Assembly: GCA_030524765.1 (NCBI GenBank)
Contig: JAUNGA010000006.1
Coordinates: forward strand, 1-57,233
Source: Bacteroidales bacterium
Lineage (GTDB): Bacteria; Bacteroidota; Bacteroidia; Bacteroidales; Muribaculaceae
DNA length: 57,233 bases
Direction of reading: 5' to 3'
This document shows, piece by piece, positions 45,782-54,216 of this stretch. A model generated the notes under the pieces. The model was not told the DNA's origin, did not search any database, and worked only from the letters and a program-made list of their open reading frames with translations. The position numbers and the translations under genes were made by a program. Position 1 is the first letter of the stretch; each line of letters starts with the position of its first letter.

Positions 45782-47167
45782 ATGAAGATGAACAATATAA
45801 TTAAAGTGGCCGTAATCATGCTCGCCGGCGCGAGCATGACCGGCTGCCACATCTACAAGAGCTACGAGACACCGACCTCGACACCGCTCACCAAGGCCTA
45901 TGCCGAGGCTCTCGAGCAACCGGTCGATTCGACCGAATTCGGCAACCTGCCCTGGCAAGACGTGTTCACTGATCCGATCCTCGTCGACCTGATCAACCGT
46001 GCTCTCGAGGCCAACACCAACCTGCGCAACGCTCAGCTCAATGTCGAGACTGCCCGCGCTCAGCTGCTTGGTGCCAAACTGAGCTATCTGCCTTCGCTGG
46101 CTCTCGCGCCCAACGGTGCCGGAGCGAAATATGCCGACAATCCGTTCTCGTGGACATATCAGTTGCCCGCACAGGTCTCGTGGGAAATCGATATTTTCGG
46201 CAAACTGCTCAACTCAAAACGCAATGCCCAGGCCGCCGTGCTGCAGAGCGAAGCCTATGCACAAGCTGTGCGCTCGCAGATCATATCGGCCGTCGCCACT
46301 ACATATTATAGTCTGGCGGCTGTCAAGGCACAGCTCGAGCTGTCGCGCAACACTTCCGAGCTATGGAAGTCGACCGTGCAGACCATGCGCGATCTCAAGC
46401 TCTCGGGTGGTGTGACCGAGGCCGCTGTGATGCAGAGCGAGGCCAACTATTACAGTATCCTGGCCAACATCACTGATCTTGAGGCTTCGGTTGACCGGCT
46501 CAACAACACCATGTCGTTGCTGCTCAATACCATGCCCCAGGAGTGGACCGTCAATCCCATCGCGGCCCTTGAGGCTCCGGCCGTGGCCCGCAATGGAGTG
46601 GAGATGCGTCTGCTGGCCTCACGTCCCGACGTAGCTGCAGCCGAGCAGTCGCTCGCCATGGCATATTATGCGACTAACTCGGCCCGCGCGGCGTTCTACC
46701 CCGGCCTTACCATTACGGCCAACGGTGGATTCACCAACCTGCTGGGCTCGTTCGTCTCAAATCCCGGCGACTGGTTTGTGCAACTGGCAGGCTCGCTCGT
46801 GGCTCCGCTCTTCTCGCGTGGCCGTAATATCGCCACCCTCAAGGCATCGAAGGCCCAGCAGCAGGTTGCGATGAACAACTTCGAGTACACTCTGCTCAAT
46901 GCCGCGGCCGAGGTGAGCGACGCCTTGACTGTATATCAGAAGAGCATCATCAAGGCCGAGTTGCTCGACAAGCAGGTCGAAGATCTGGCCAAGGCCGTCG
47001 ACATGACGCAGGATCTGCTGCTCTACTCGACAGGCTCGACCAATTATCTTGAGGTGCTGACCGCACAACAGAGCCTGCTTGGCGCCCAGATCTCGCTGAT
47101 AGCATGCCGTCAGGCCCGCGACATGGCTGTGATCAATCTCTATCAGGCCGTAGGCGGTGGCAGATAA
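45782..47167 (+). CDS. OprM/TolC-family outer-membrane efflux lipoprotein
   Basis: 461 residues from the ATG at 45782, 13 nt after the pump gene; an in-frame ATG at 45737 lies inside the pump gene and is not favoured because it spoils the lipoprotein signal. The signal ends at MTGC with C22 lipidated. Two outer-membrane efflux repeats follow: LINRALEANTNLRNAQLNVE, LPAQVSWEIDIFGKLLNS, then LASRPDVAAAEQSLAMAYY and STGSTNYLEVLTAQQSLL. It forms the trimeric exit channel of the pump. Confidence 0.93.
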   Translation: MKMNNIIKVAVIMLAGASMTGCHIYKSYETPTSTPLTKAYAEALEQPVDSTEFGNLPWQDVFTDPILVDLINRALEANTNLRNAQLNVETARAQLLGAKLSYLPSLALAPNGAGAKYADNPFSWTYQLPAQVSWEIDIFGKLLNSKRNAQAAVLQSEAYAQAVRSQIISAVATTYYSLAAVKAQLELSRNTSELWKSTVQTMRDLKLSGGVTEAAVMQSEANYYSILANITDLEASVDRLNNTMSLLLNTMPQEWTVNPIAALEAPAVARNGVEMRLLASRPDVAAAEQSLAMAYYATNSARAAFYPGLTITANGGFTNLLGSFVSNPGDWFVQLAGSLVAPLFSRGRNIATLKASKAQQQVAMNNFEYTLLNAAAEVSDALTVYQKSIIKAELLDKQVEDLAKAVDMTQDLLLYSTGSTNYLEVLTAQQSLLGAQISLIACRQARDMAVINLYQAVGGGR

Positions 47168-47195
47168 GGCCGTCTGACCAAAGACTGAAATACGG

Positions 47196-47250
47196 GAGTT
47201 GAGAATTGAAAGTTTTTTATCCTGGCTTTTGATTTTCAACTCTCTTTTTT
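47196..47250 (+). terminator. Terminator after the efflux operon
   Basis: A long imperfect stem pairs 47196-47212 (GAGTTGAGAATTGAAAG) with 47226-47242 (CTTTTGATTTTCAACTC), followed by TCTTTTTT, 29 nt after the channel gene. The T-run merges with the -33 region of the lpxA promoter. Confidence 0.6.
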
Positions 47251-47279
47251 GTTATTTACAAAAATAAGGTTTATTTTTG
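47248..47279 (+). promoter_or_regulatory. Promoter of lpxA
   Basis: TTTG (47248-47251) and TATTTTTG (47272-47279) with a 20-nt spacer, an excellent Bacteroidetes promoter. The leader to the lpxA ATG is about 28 nt. Confidence 0.7.
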
Positions 47280-47313
47280 CATAAACATCTACTAATACCT
47301 AATCTGAAAAACT

Positions 47314-48102
47314 ATGATAAGTCCGTTGGCACACGTCGATCCGTCGGCGAAACTCGGCAAGGATGTCACCGTGCATGCTTTTGCCTATATTGACAAGGAT
47401 GTCGTCATCGGCGACAACTGTGAGATTATGCCTTATGCCTCGATCATGAAAGGAACGCGCATGGGCAATAATAATAAAGTCTATCAAGGTGCCATCGTCA
47501 GCGCCGATCCTCAGGATTTCCGCTGGAAAGGTCAGGACACCTATTGCTATATCGGCGACGACAATGTCATACGCGAGCACGTGATAATCAACCGTGGCAT
47601 CGAGGCCGACGGCGGCACACGCATCGACAACGGCTGTTTTGTGATGGCCGACTCGCACATCGGTCACGACAGTCATATCAAGGATCATTGCGTGCTGGGC
47701 AACGGCGTCACCATAGCCGGAGGCGTTGAGGTCGACCACGGCTCGATATTGTCGTCAAACGTCATATTGCACGAGGGCGTGCGCGTCGGCTGCCTGGCGC
47801 TGGTCAAGGGCGGTTGCCGCATCAGCTCTAATGTGCCGCCTTACACCATCATCGCCCATAACCCGGCCACATACTATGGCGTCAACTCTATCATTCTGAG
47901 CAAATACACAGATATGAGCGATGCCCAGGTCGACGACATCGCCAAGGCATACCGCCATATCTATCAGTCGTCGACATCATTGTTCAACGCATTGCGCCGC
48001 ATTGAGGCCGATATAGACCAGTCTGAGGTGCGCGACGAAATCCTTGCCTTTATCCGCGACAACAACCTGCGCATCGTCGGCAACCGTTCTGACATCGATT
48101 GA
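47314..48102 (+). CDS. lpxA: UDP-N-acetylglucosamine O-acyltransferase
   Basis: 262 residues. The first two thirds is a left-handed beta-helix of hexapeptide repeats (SPLAHVDPSAKLGKDVTV, VIREHVIINRGIEADGGT, VLGNGVTIAGGVEVDHGSI); the catalytic histidine lies in SHIGHDSHI (115-121). The C-terminal helices (about 190-260) complete the fold. It attaches the first fatty acyl chain to UDP-GlcNAc in lipid A synthesis. It is monocistronic here, away from lpxC/fabZ/lpxD. Confidence 0.95.
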   Translation: MISPLAHVDPSAKLGKDVTVHAFAYIDKDVVIGDNCEIMPYASIMKGTRMGNNNKVYQGAIVSADPQDFRWKGQDTYCYIGDDNVIREHVIINRGIEADGGTRIDNGCFVMADSHIGHDSHIKDHCVLGNGVTIAGGVEVDHGSILSSNVILHEGVRVGCLALVKGGCRISSNVPPYTIIAHNPATYYGVNSIILSKYTDMSDAQVDDIAKAYRHIYQSSTSLFNALRRIEADIDQSEVRDEILAFIRDNNLRIVGNRSDID

Positions 48103-48124
48103 GGCAGGTTCTCATACCCATCAG

Positions 48125-48165
48125 GCCGACCGGCAACGATCACAGCGTTGCCGGTCGGCTGTTAT
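48125..48165 (+). terminator. Terminator after lpxA
   Basis: A perfect 14-bp stem, GCCGACCGGCAACG (48125-48138) with CGTTGCCGGTCGGC (48146-48159), 7-nt loop, followed by TGTTATTTT. It lies 23 nt after the lpxA stop. Confidence 0.85.
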
Positions 48166-48213
48166 TTTACATTTTGCTAAGAGCCCGTTCCCCAATTTTT
48201 GTTAACGTCGGGG

Positions 48214-48308
48214 TCGCATATCTCGGAGTGATTTTTGAATTGTGACGACGGAGCGTAGCCGACGCTACGCGACTGAGGAACAAATCGAAAAGCGCCCGAG
48301 AGATGCGA
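48214..48308. repeat. 95-nt imperfect hairpin next to the left end of the IS
   Basis: TCGCATATCTCGG (48214-48226) pairs with CCGAGAGATGCGA (48296-48308) except one base. The apex GCGTAGC-CGAC-GCTACGC (48253-48270) is perfect. The intervening sequences also pair in part. It begins immediately after the left terminal repeat. Confidence 0.65.
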
Positions 48309-48484
48309 TACAAAGCTATTTTTCTCACTAAAGACAATATTCATTACAGTAATGGAGCGTATCCGCCGGTTTGCAAAACCTTGGTCAACAGTCCCGGAAT
48401 CAAGACAATCAAGGGCTATATGGGTTGTCGTGAACCGCCGGTCGGGCTTCTGAAAGAGCCCCTTGGCGTAAATTCATACTATAA

Positions 48485-48664
48485 AAATCAAATTCTGGCA
48501 CTTCGGAGTCTATACCGATTCAACGACGGTGGGTAGTGGAGCGCACATTTGTATGGCTCGAACATTTCAGACGTTTATGTCGAGATTATGAGCACCTGAT
48601 CCTCACAGCTTCAGGTATGGCTCGGGTTGCCTGCCCAAGGTTTATGTGTCGATTCTGTCAATAA
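48485..48664 (+). pseudogene. C-terminal fragment of an IS5-family DDE transposase
   Basis: An open frame after a TAA at 48482-48484 to a TAA at 48662-48664 encodes IQRRWVVERTFVWLEHFRR followed by LCRDYEHLILTASGMARVA, the conserved C-terminal region of IS5-group transposases, with the catalytic Glu in VVERTF. The upstream two thirds of the gene, with both Asp residues, is missing or unrecognisable, so the protein cannot be active. Confidence 0.75.
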
Positions 48665-48741
48665 TATCCTTGCCCAATCAGACACGTTTCTTCCAACATA
48701 TATATTTATAAGTCGGAACTGTACAAAAAATACCATCGCCT

Positions 48742-48838
48742 CGGCCGCTCGCCGCACATCTTTGTCCGCTTGTTTCGGTCACAATGGAGCCCCATTGCTC
48801 CCGAAACCGCGCGAACAAATCTGCACAGTGATCGGCCG
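48742..48838. repeat. 97-nt imperfect hairpin next to the right end of the IS
   Basis: The arm from 48742 (CGGCCG) to 48787 (CAATGG) pairs with 48792 (CCATTG) to 48838 (CGGCCG) through several matched blocks, including TTTGT with ACAAA and TTCGG with CCGAA, around a 4-nt loop. It ends exactly where the right terminal repeat begins, mirroring the left hairpin. Confidence 0.6.
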
Positions 48839-48924
48839 CCCCGGCGTCAACAAAAATTGGGGAACGGGCTCTAACATTTTTATGTAAAAATTGCATTTGG
48901 GAATGCGATTTTGCTAATTTTGAT

Positions 48925-48932
48925 TATCTTTG
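48925..48932 (+). promoter_or_regulatory. -7 box of the large secreted-protein gene
   Basis: TATCTTTG fits TAnnTTTG, 53 nt before the ATG at 48985. An overlapping TAATTTTG at 48915-48922 is a second candidate. Both lie outside the IS remnant. Confidence 0.5.
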
Positions 48933-48984
48933 CACAAGCTAACGTTTCTATCCAAAATCTCTCATTATTAACAGCAAATCGCTT

Positions 48985-51966
48985 ATGTTAAAACAACTGT
49001 TACTCTCGGCGGCTGTGACGGCTCTGGGCCCGACGGCTGTGTCGGCAGCAGACACCGATCTGTTTTTTACCGACTTCGCTACCCAATCGGAGTTATACGA
49101 CAATTTTAAAATTATTGATGTCAACGACGACGGCAATACCTGGCGCTGGTATGGCGGCGATATTTTTGTGCACAGCAACGACGGCGGCCGCATCTCGACC
49201 GACGACTGGCTCATCTCGCCGGCACTTGAGCTCGAGGCCGGCAAGACATATGCGCTGTCGTTCTATATGTGGACCGAAAACAAATATGCCGAGTCGGTCG
49301 AGATATTCTTCGGCACCGCTCCTACTATCGAGGCGATGACCGAGACATTGCTGCCCAAGACCGAATTCCTTATCAAAAAAGCCGATCGCGAGCTCACTGT
49401 GCTCAACATCACCCCTGCAAAGAGCGGCACCTACTATGTGGGCTGGCACGGCTGCAGCGCTCCCAACCGCCACAATCTGCATCTTGATGATATCCGCGTG
49501 GCGGCGGGCGAGAAGGTCAGCGCTCCCATGGCTATGGCCGACTTCAAGGCTGTGGCCGACCGCACAGGTCTCTCCAAGGCTGTGCTCGAGGGTACCATGC
49601 CCGTAAAGGCATTTGACGGTTCGGCTCTTACCGGCAAACTTGATGTCGAGCTTACACGCGACGGCAAAGCCCTCACCACTGTCAAAGGCCTCGCACCGGG
49701 CGCACGGCTGTCTTTTACCGACGATGGGCTCGCTACGGGCGAACACGAGTGGACGGCAATCGTAATCGGCCGGGACGGCCGGTCAAATGCATCGACGTCG
49801 CACGATTACGTCGGCCCGTCGGCTCCGCTACGGCCTGCCGAGGTGTCGATGGTCGAGACTTCGACCACCGGCCGTGTCAATATCTCATGGACGCCCGTCT
49901 TATATGACGAGAAGGGCAAACAGCTTGCCGACGGCATGATCACATATACTGTCGTCGAAGACGAGCATGTGATGGCCGAGGGGCTCACCAAGACTAACTT
50001 TACCTCTCAGATACGCCGTGCTACCGACCCGCAGGAGTTTATCTCGGTCGGTGTCTACGCAATGACCGCCGCCGGCGAGAGCGACCTGACCGAGTCGGCA
50101 CTTGTGCCGGTGGGCCGTGCATATGCGTTGCCATGGGTAGAGTCGTTTGCCAATGCCGAGAACGAGAACAGTGTATGGGCCATTCAGAATCTGCGTGGCA
50201 GCGGTTACGGCCAGTGGAAAGGCGTTATGGACTCGGCCGGCATTCCTTCGCAGGACGGCGATAACGGCCTCGTGGCCGCGTTTACACCCTATGAGGGCGA
50301 CTGCACACGACTGATCAGCGGCAAGATAGATCTCAAGGGTGCCGATGCTCCGGTGCTGCAGGCCTACTATTACAATATCGAGGGCGGCACAAACACCGTC
50401 GAACTGCAGGTACGCGAGTTCGGCAAGGCCGATTTCGAGACTGTGGCCCGTCACACCAACGACGGATCTGAGAGCTGGACACGCATGATCGCGCCCCTCG
50501 AGAACTATATCGGCAAGACCGTGCAGTTTGCATTGCAGACCACGATGGGCAATCAATACTATTCGGTATTTGACAATCTGCGTCTTTTCAATCTCAAGGG
50601 CGTCGACCTCGAGGCTTCGGCCATAGCCGCGCCGAGCGTGGGCCGTGTAGGCGATAATATCAAGATCACTGTCGATGTGGTCAACAACGGTTCTGACGAT
50701 GTCAACGGCTTTACCGTCGTGCTTTACCGCGACGGCGAGCAGGTGGCGGTATCGGCTCCTGCCAATATCGACTTGCTCGGTTCGGCCTGCATAGAGTTTA
50801 CAGACTGCATCAGTACTCTGCACAGCGAGACCAGCACCTACTATGCCACCATCGAGTGTGCGGGCGACGCCGACAATACCAATAATACGACCCGCAACGC
50901 CGAGGTGCGTGTCGATCTGCCTCTCTATCCCTCGCCTGCCGATCTCGAGGCTACCAAGTCGGGCGCCGACGTGACGCTTGTCTGGAGCCGTCCCGACGTG
51001 TCGTCGGCACCCGTGGCCGCGCACACCGAGGATTTTGAGGACTACCGGTCGGGTACCATCAGCGATTTCGGTGACTGGACTCTCATCGACGGCGACCTGA
51101 GCGAGACCTACGGTATCGAGGATGTCGAGTTCGAGCATATGCTGCAGCCGATGGCCTACATGATTTTTGATTACACATGGCAGGGCACCGAATCTTATCC
51201 CGAAGGCTTCCGTCCGCATTCGGGCAACAAATATGCCGTATGCATGGCCGCCTACTATGATACCAACGATGACTGGCTCATCTCGCCCGAATTGTCAGGC
51301 GAGGCCCATCGGGTGACATTCTATGCCCGCTCGTTTATGTCGAGCTATCGCGAGTCGTTCGAATTCATGGTATCGTCTACCGGCACTGATCCTGACGACT
51401 TCAGGCGCGTCGGCTATGACAGTGGTGTGCCCGCCCGCTGGACCGCCTATGGCTTTGACGTGCCCGCCGGCACCAAGTACTTTGCAATTCATTGCAACTC
51501 TGACGACCAGTTTATGTTCATGATCGATGATATCTCGTTCACTCCGGCCGGTATGGAAACCACCATACTCGAGCACAAGGGCTACAACGTATATCGCAAC
51601 GGTGTGAAAGTTAATGCGTCGGCAGTCAGCGGCGAGACCTTCACCGACCGTGCCGTGCCCGACGGCGACCACCGCTATCTGGTGACCGCACTCTACGACC
51701 GCGGCGAGTCGGTGCCGTCAAACGACGCCTATATCAATATGAGCGGCATCGCCGACATCACACTTGACGGCGTGACTGTATCATCGGCTGACGGCTGCAT
51801 CGTGATCGACGGGGCCAAGGGCATGCCTGTCGCAGTCGTGACACCGGCCGGGCAGGCCGTGCTGACCGACGGCTGTGTCGATGCCGACCGTCTGGCCATA
51901 CCTGTCACAGACGGCATCTATGTCGTGAATGTCGGTGGCAAGGCCTGCAAGGTCGTTGTCAAATGA
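48985..51966 (+). CDS. Large secreted multidomain protein with T9SS-like C-terminus
   Basis: 993 residues with a signal peptide (about 1-21, ending VSAAD). Three jelly-roll domains of the choice-of-anchor-J/cleaved-adhesin type occur at about 25-170 (FFTDFATQSELYDNF, DDWLISPALEL), 380-540 (LPWVESFANAENENS) and 680-850 (EDFEDYRSGTISDFGDW, DDWLISPEL). A fibronectin-III-like region (about 265-370) and a CARDB-like domain (about 541-650, VGDNIKITVDVVNNGS) lie between them. The last 70 residues end in DGIYVVNVGGKACKVVVK, as in type IX secretion sorting domains. Probably a cell-surface adhesin or binding protein; no catalytic domain is visible. It has its own promoter and terminator. Confidence 0.8.
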   Translation: MLKQLLLSAAVTALGPTAVSAADTDLFFTDFATQSELYDNFKIIDVNDDGNTWRWYGGDIFVHSNDGGRISTDDWLISPALELEAGKTYALSFYMWTENKYAESVEIFFGTAPTIEAMTETLLPKTEFLIKKADRELTVLNITPAKSGTYYVGWHGCSAPNRHNLHLDDIRVAAGEKVSAPMAMADFKAVADRTGLSKAVLEGTMPVKAFDGSALTGKLDVELTRDGKALTTVKGLAPGARLSFTDDGLATGEHEWTAIVIGRDGRSNASTSHDYVGPSAPLRPAEVSMVETSTTGRVNISWTPVLYDEKGKQLADGMITYTVVEDEHVMAEGLTKTNFTSQIRRATDPQEFISVGVYAMTAAGESDLTESALVPVGRAYALPWVESFANAENENSVWAIQNLRGSGYGQWKGVMDSAGIPSQDGDNGLVAAFTPYEGDCTRLISGKIDLKGADAPVLQAYYYNIEGGTNTVELQVREFGKADFETVARHTNDGSESWTRMIAPLENYIGKTVQFALQTTMGNQYYSVFDNLRLFNLKGVDLEASAIAAPSVGRVGDNIKITVDVVNNGSDDVNGFTVVLYRDGEQVAVSAPANIDLLGSACIEFTDCISTLHSETSTYYATIECAGDADNTNNTTRNAEVRVDLPLYPSPADLEATKSGADVTLVWSRPDVSSAPVAAHTEDFEDYRSGTISDFGDWTLIDGDLSETYGIEDVEFEHMLQPMAYMIFDYTWQGTESYPEGFRPHSGNKYAVCMAAYYDTNDDWLISPELSGEAHRVTFYARSFMSSYRESFEFMVSSTGTDPDDFRRVGYDSGVPARWTAYGFDVPAGTKYFAIHCNSDDQFMFMIDDISFTPAGMETTILEHKGYNVYRNGVKVNASAVSGETFTDRAVPDGDHRYLVTALYDRGESVPSNDAYINMSGIADITLDGVTVSSADGCIVIDGAKGMPVAVVTPAGQAVLTDGCVDADRLAIPVTDGIYVVNVGGKACKVVVK

Positions 51967-52007
51967 CATGCTCTGAGAATTTGAATCTTTAATCCAAACA
52001 ATGTCAG

Positions 52008-52033
52008 GAGGCCCGGCGTTTTGCCGGGCCTCT
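52008..52033 (+). terminator. Terminator after the secreted-protein gene
   Basis: Perfect 10-bp stem GAGGCCCGGC (52008-52017) with GCCGGGCCTC (52023-52032) around GTTTT. The T-run is poor (TCTTCGC), so it may need help from other factors. Confidence 0.65.
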
Positions 52034-52060
52034 TCGCATCTCTCCGTATGAGTCCAAAAA

Positions 52061-52092
52061 TTTGTAGATATCGCGCAAAAATGCTAATTTTG
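52061..52092 (+). promoter_or_regulatory. Promoter of the SIS isomerase gene
   Basis: TTTG (52061-52064) and TAATTTTG (52085-52092) with a 20-nt spacer. The predicted leader is very short, with the ATG at 52107 about 8-10 nt after the start site. Confidence 0.65.
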
Positions 52093-52106
52093 TCGGAGAA
52101 TATACA

Positions 52107-52727
52107 ATGAAATCATTTATGGATATCAAAGAGTCAATGCGCCGTATCCTCGAGGCTGAGAGCCGCGCTATAGCCGCGATTCCCGTCACAGACGAGTATG
52201 AGCGCGCAGTCGACCTGATCATAGAACATGTGCACCGTCGCCACGGCAAGCTCATCACCTCGGGTATGGGCAAGGCAGGGCAGATCGCGATGAATATAGC
52301 CACGACTTTCTCGTCGACCGGCACTCCGGCAGTCAACCTGCATCCGGCCGAGGCACAGCATGGCGACCTGGGTGTGGTGCAGCCCGACGACGTGATGTTG
52401 CTGATCTCTAACTCGGGCAAGACAAGCGAGATCGTCGATCTCATCAAGCTCACCCGCGGTCTTTACAGCGACATACCCTTTATTGTCATCACAGGCGCTC
52501 CAGATTCGCCTCTGGCCCGCGAGGCCGACGTGACACTGCTCACGGGCGGTGCGCCCGAAGTGTGTCCGTTGGGTCTCACGCCCACCACTTCGACCACCAT
52601 GATGACCGTAATCGGCGACGTGCTCGTGGTCAATGTAATGACGGCCATAGGTTTTGACCGTGCCGACTATGCCCGCCGGCATCACGGCGGGTATCTGGGC
52701 GAGGCCGCCCGCGGCGACAACCATTGA
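52107..52727 (+). CDS. SIS-domain sugar-phosphate isomerase (KdsD/KpsF-like, no CBS)
   Basis: 206 residues, one SIS domain. ITSGMGKAGQIAMNIATTFS, LHPAEAQHGDLGVV, LLISNSGKTSEIVDLI and the LGLTPTTSTTMMT segment match D-arabinose 5-phosphate isomerases, which make the precursor of Kdo. The paired CBS domains of classical KdsD (about 320 residues) are absent. SIS-only versions exist in Bacteroides. A PfkB kinase gene follows 43 nt downstream in the same direction. Confidence 0.85.
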   Translation: MKSFMDIKESMRRILEAESRAIAAIPVTDEYERAVDLIIEHVHRRHGKLITSGMGKAGQIAMNIATTFSSTGTPAVNLHPAEAQHGDLGVVQPDDVMLLISNSGKTSEIVDLIKLTRGLYSDIPFIVITGAPDSPLAREADVTLLTGGAPEVCPLGLTPTTSTTMMTVIGDVLVVNVMTAIGFDRADYARRHHGGYLGEAARGDNH

Positions 52728-52770
52728 CCGCGCAGGAGCGTTGTATATAGGTTAGAATCAAGTAATCTGA

Positions 52771-53676
52771 ATGAAAAAAATAATCTGCATCGGCGAGTGT
52801 TCGCTCGACATCATATTTGACGGCTCTGATCCGGTGGGCGCAATGCCCGGCGGGCGTGTGGTCAATGCCGCGGCAATCCTGGCGCGCGACAAGTTTGAGG
52901 TGGTCATGGCATCAGAGGCTTCGACCGACCCTGTTGGCGACCGGGTGGTGTCGTTTCTTGCCTCGGCCGGTGTCGACACACGTTCGGTCGACCGTTTCAC
53001 CGAGGGACGCACTCCTCTCACTGTGTTCACACAGACTGCCGACGGTGAGCTGCAGCTGACACGATATGAAGACTATCCCGACGACTGTTTTGACATCGTA
53101 TGGCCCCGTGTCGACGACAAGACCATCGTCGTATTCGGCGGATATTATGCTATTGACCGCCGTATGCGCGGCCACATGCTGCCGTTCCTAAACCATTGCG
53201 CCGAGATGGGGGCCGTGCTGGTCTACATACCCGGATTCCTGCCGGGCCGTGAGAGCCGCATAACCCGTGTGATGCCGGCTATCCTCGAGAATCTCGAACT
53301 GGCACATGTCGTGATCTCGCGTAATCGCGACCTGCAGGTGATATTCGGCGTTGATTCGGGCGACCGCTGTTATGCCGACCATATCGATTTCTACTGCCGC
53401 TCGATGATCAATGTCGATCCGGCATGCCGCATGATCAACTATTTCAGCGGCAAAGAGGTGACCCACGCCGAGATTCCCGAGTCGATCTGCGAGTCACTTA
53501 TGTGGAATGCCGGGGTCGTGGCCGGAGTCGTGGCTTCGATAGCCGAGCAGGATCTGACACCTGAGCAGCTCGACACACCGGCGGCCGACATCCGCACACG
53601 CGTGCTCACAGCGGCTGTTGATTCGGCTGCGAAAGCCGCCTCAGGCCTCAAGGCCGAGTGGCAGCGGCACAGATGA
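52771..53676 (+). CDS. PfkB-family carbohydrate kinase
   Basis: 301 residues. The N-terminal IICIGECSLDII and PGGRVVNAAAILA (substrate glycine loop) and the C-terminal WNAGVVAGVVAS in the position of the anion-hole DTxGAGD show the ribokinase fold. The catalytic Asp of the usual GAGD motif is not evident in this stretch, so activity is not certain. It phosphorylates a sugar or nucleoside if active. It follows the SIS isomerase gene and precedes ribH. Confidence 0.7.
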   Translation: MKKIICIGECSLDIIFDGSDPVGAMPGGRVVNAAAILARDKFEVVMASEASTDPVGDRVVSFLASAGVDTRSVDRFTEGRTPLTVFTQTADGELQLTRYEDYPDDCFDIVWPRVDDKTIVVFGGYYAIDRRMRGHMLPFLNHCAEMGAVLVYIPGFLPGRESRITRVMPAILENLELAHVVISRNRDLQVIFGVDSGDRCYADHIDFYCRSMINVDPACRMINYFSGKEVTHAEIPESICESLMWNAGVVAGVVASIAEQDLTPEQLDTPAADIRTRVLTAAVDSAAKAASGLKAEWQRHR

Positions 53677-53727
53677 TCGCCGGGTAGGAGCATTAACATA
53701 AAATACAGATATATACAACATATACTT

Positions 53728-54216
53728 ATGTCAAACTATATTCCCAATCCGTTCAATGCCGAGCTGCAGCCCGACGATGTGCGCGTGGCGATTGTCTCAG
53801 CCGAGTGGAACGGTCATATCACATCACTTCTCACCGAGTCGTGTGTCGAGACTCTGAAGAGCCATGGACTGACCGACGAATGCATTGATACATTCATGGT
53901 GCCGGGCGCCGTCGAGCTCACGTTCGGTGCTTCGTCGCTGATCGAAAGCGGCCTTTACGATGTGATTGTAGTGTTCGGCTGCGTGATACGCGGCGGCACA
54001 CCTCATTTTGATTACGTATGCCAGAGCGTGACCCAGGGTATCACCCACCTCAATGCCGATTGCGATATACCCGTGATCTTCGGTGTGCTCACCGTCGACA
54101 ACGAGCAGGACGCACTCGACCGTTGCCGCGGCGGCAAGGTCGGTGACAAGGGCGCCGAGGCTGCCGAGGCCGCCCTCAAGATGCATGCCTTCTCACGGCA
54201 AGTCAAAGATCTGTGA
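53728..54216 (+). CDS. ribH: 6,7-dimethyl-8-ribityllumazine synthase
   Basis: 162 residues. VAIVSAEWNGHITSLL, VPGAVELTFGA, VFGCVIRGGTPHFDYVC and GVLTVDNEQDALDR are the conserved lumazine synthase segments, with the catalytic His in TPHFDYV. It joins ribulose-derived butanone phosphate with the pyrimidine to give the riboflavin precursor. The TGA overlaps the ATG of the next gene (TGATG). Confidence 0.95.
   Translation: MSNYIPNPFNAELQPDDVRVAIVSAEWNGHITSLLTESCVETLKSHGLTDECIDTFMVPGAVELTFGASSLIESGLYDVIVVFGCVIRGGTPHFDYVCQSVTQGITHLNADCDIPVIFGVLTVDNEQDALDRCRGGKVGDKGAEAAEAALKMHAFSRQVKDL

Larger units (their letters stand above)
48181..48871 (+). mobile_element. IS5-family insertion sequence remnant with intact ends
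   Basis: Terminal inverted repeats of 33 bp lie at 48181-48213 and 48839-48871 (GAGCCCGTTCCCCAATTTTT outermost; 31 of 33 positions match). The element is flanked on both sides by TAA (48178-48180 and 48872-48874), a 3-bp target duplication of the TNA kind used by the IS1031 group of IS5 elements. The interior is 691 bp in all, too short for a full transposase, and keeps only a C-terminal transposase fragment. It fills most of the 882-nt gap between lpxA and the large secreted-protein gene. Confidence 0.8.

Noticed and set aside
48303..48536. 77-codon frame inside the IS remnant
   Set aside because: No similarity to any transposase segment can be seen, and it lies in the part of the element that appears degraded.
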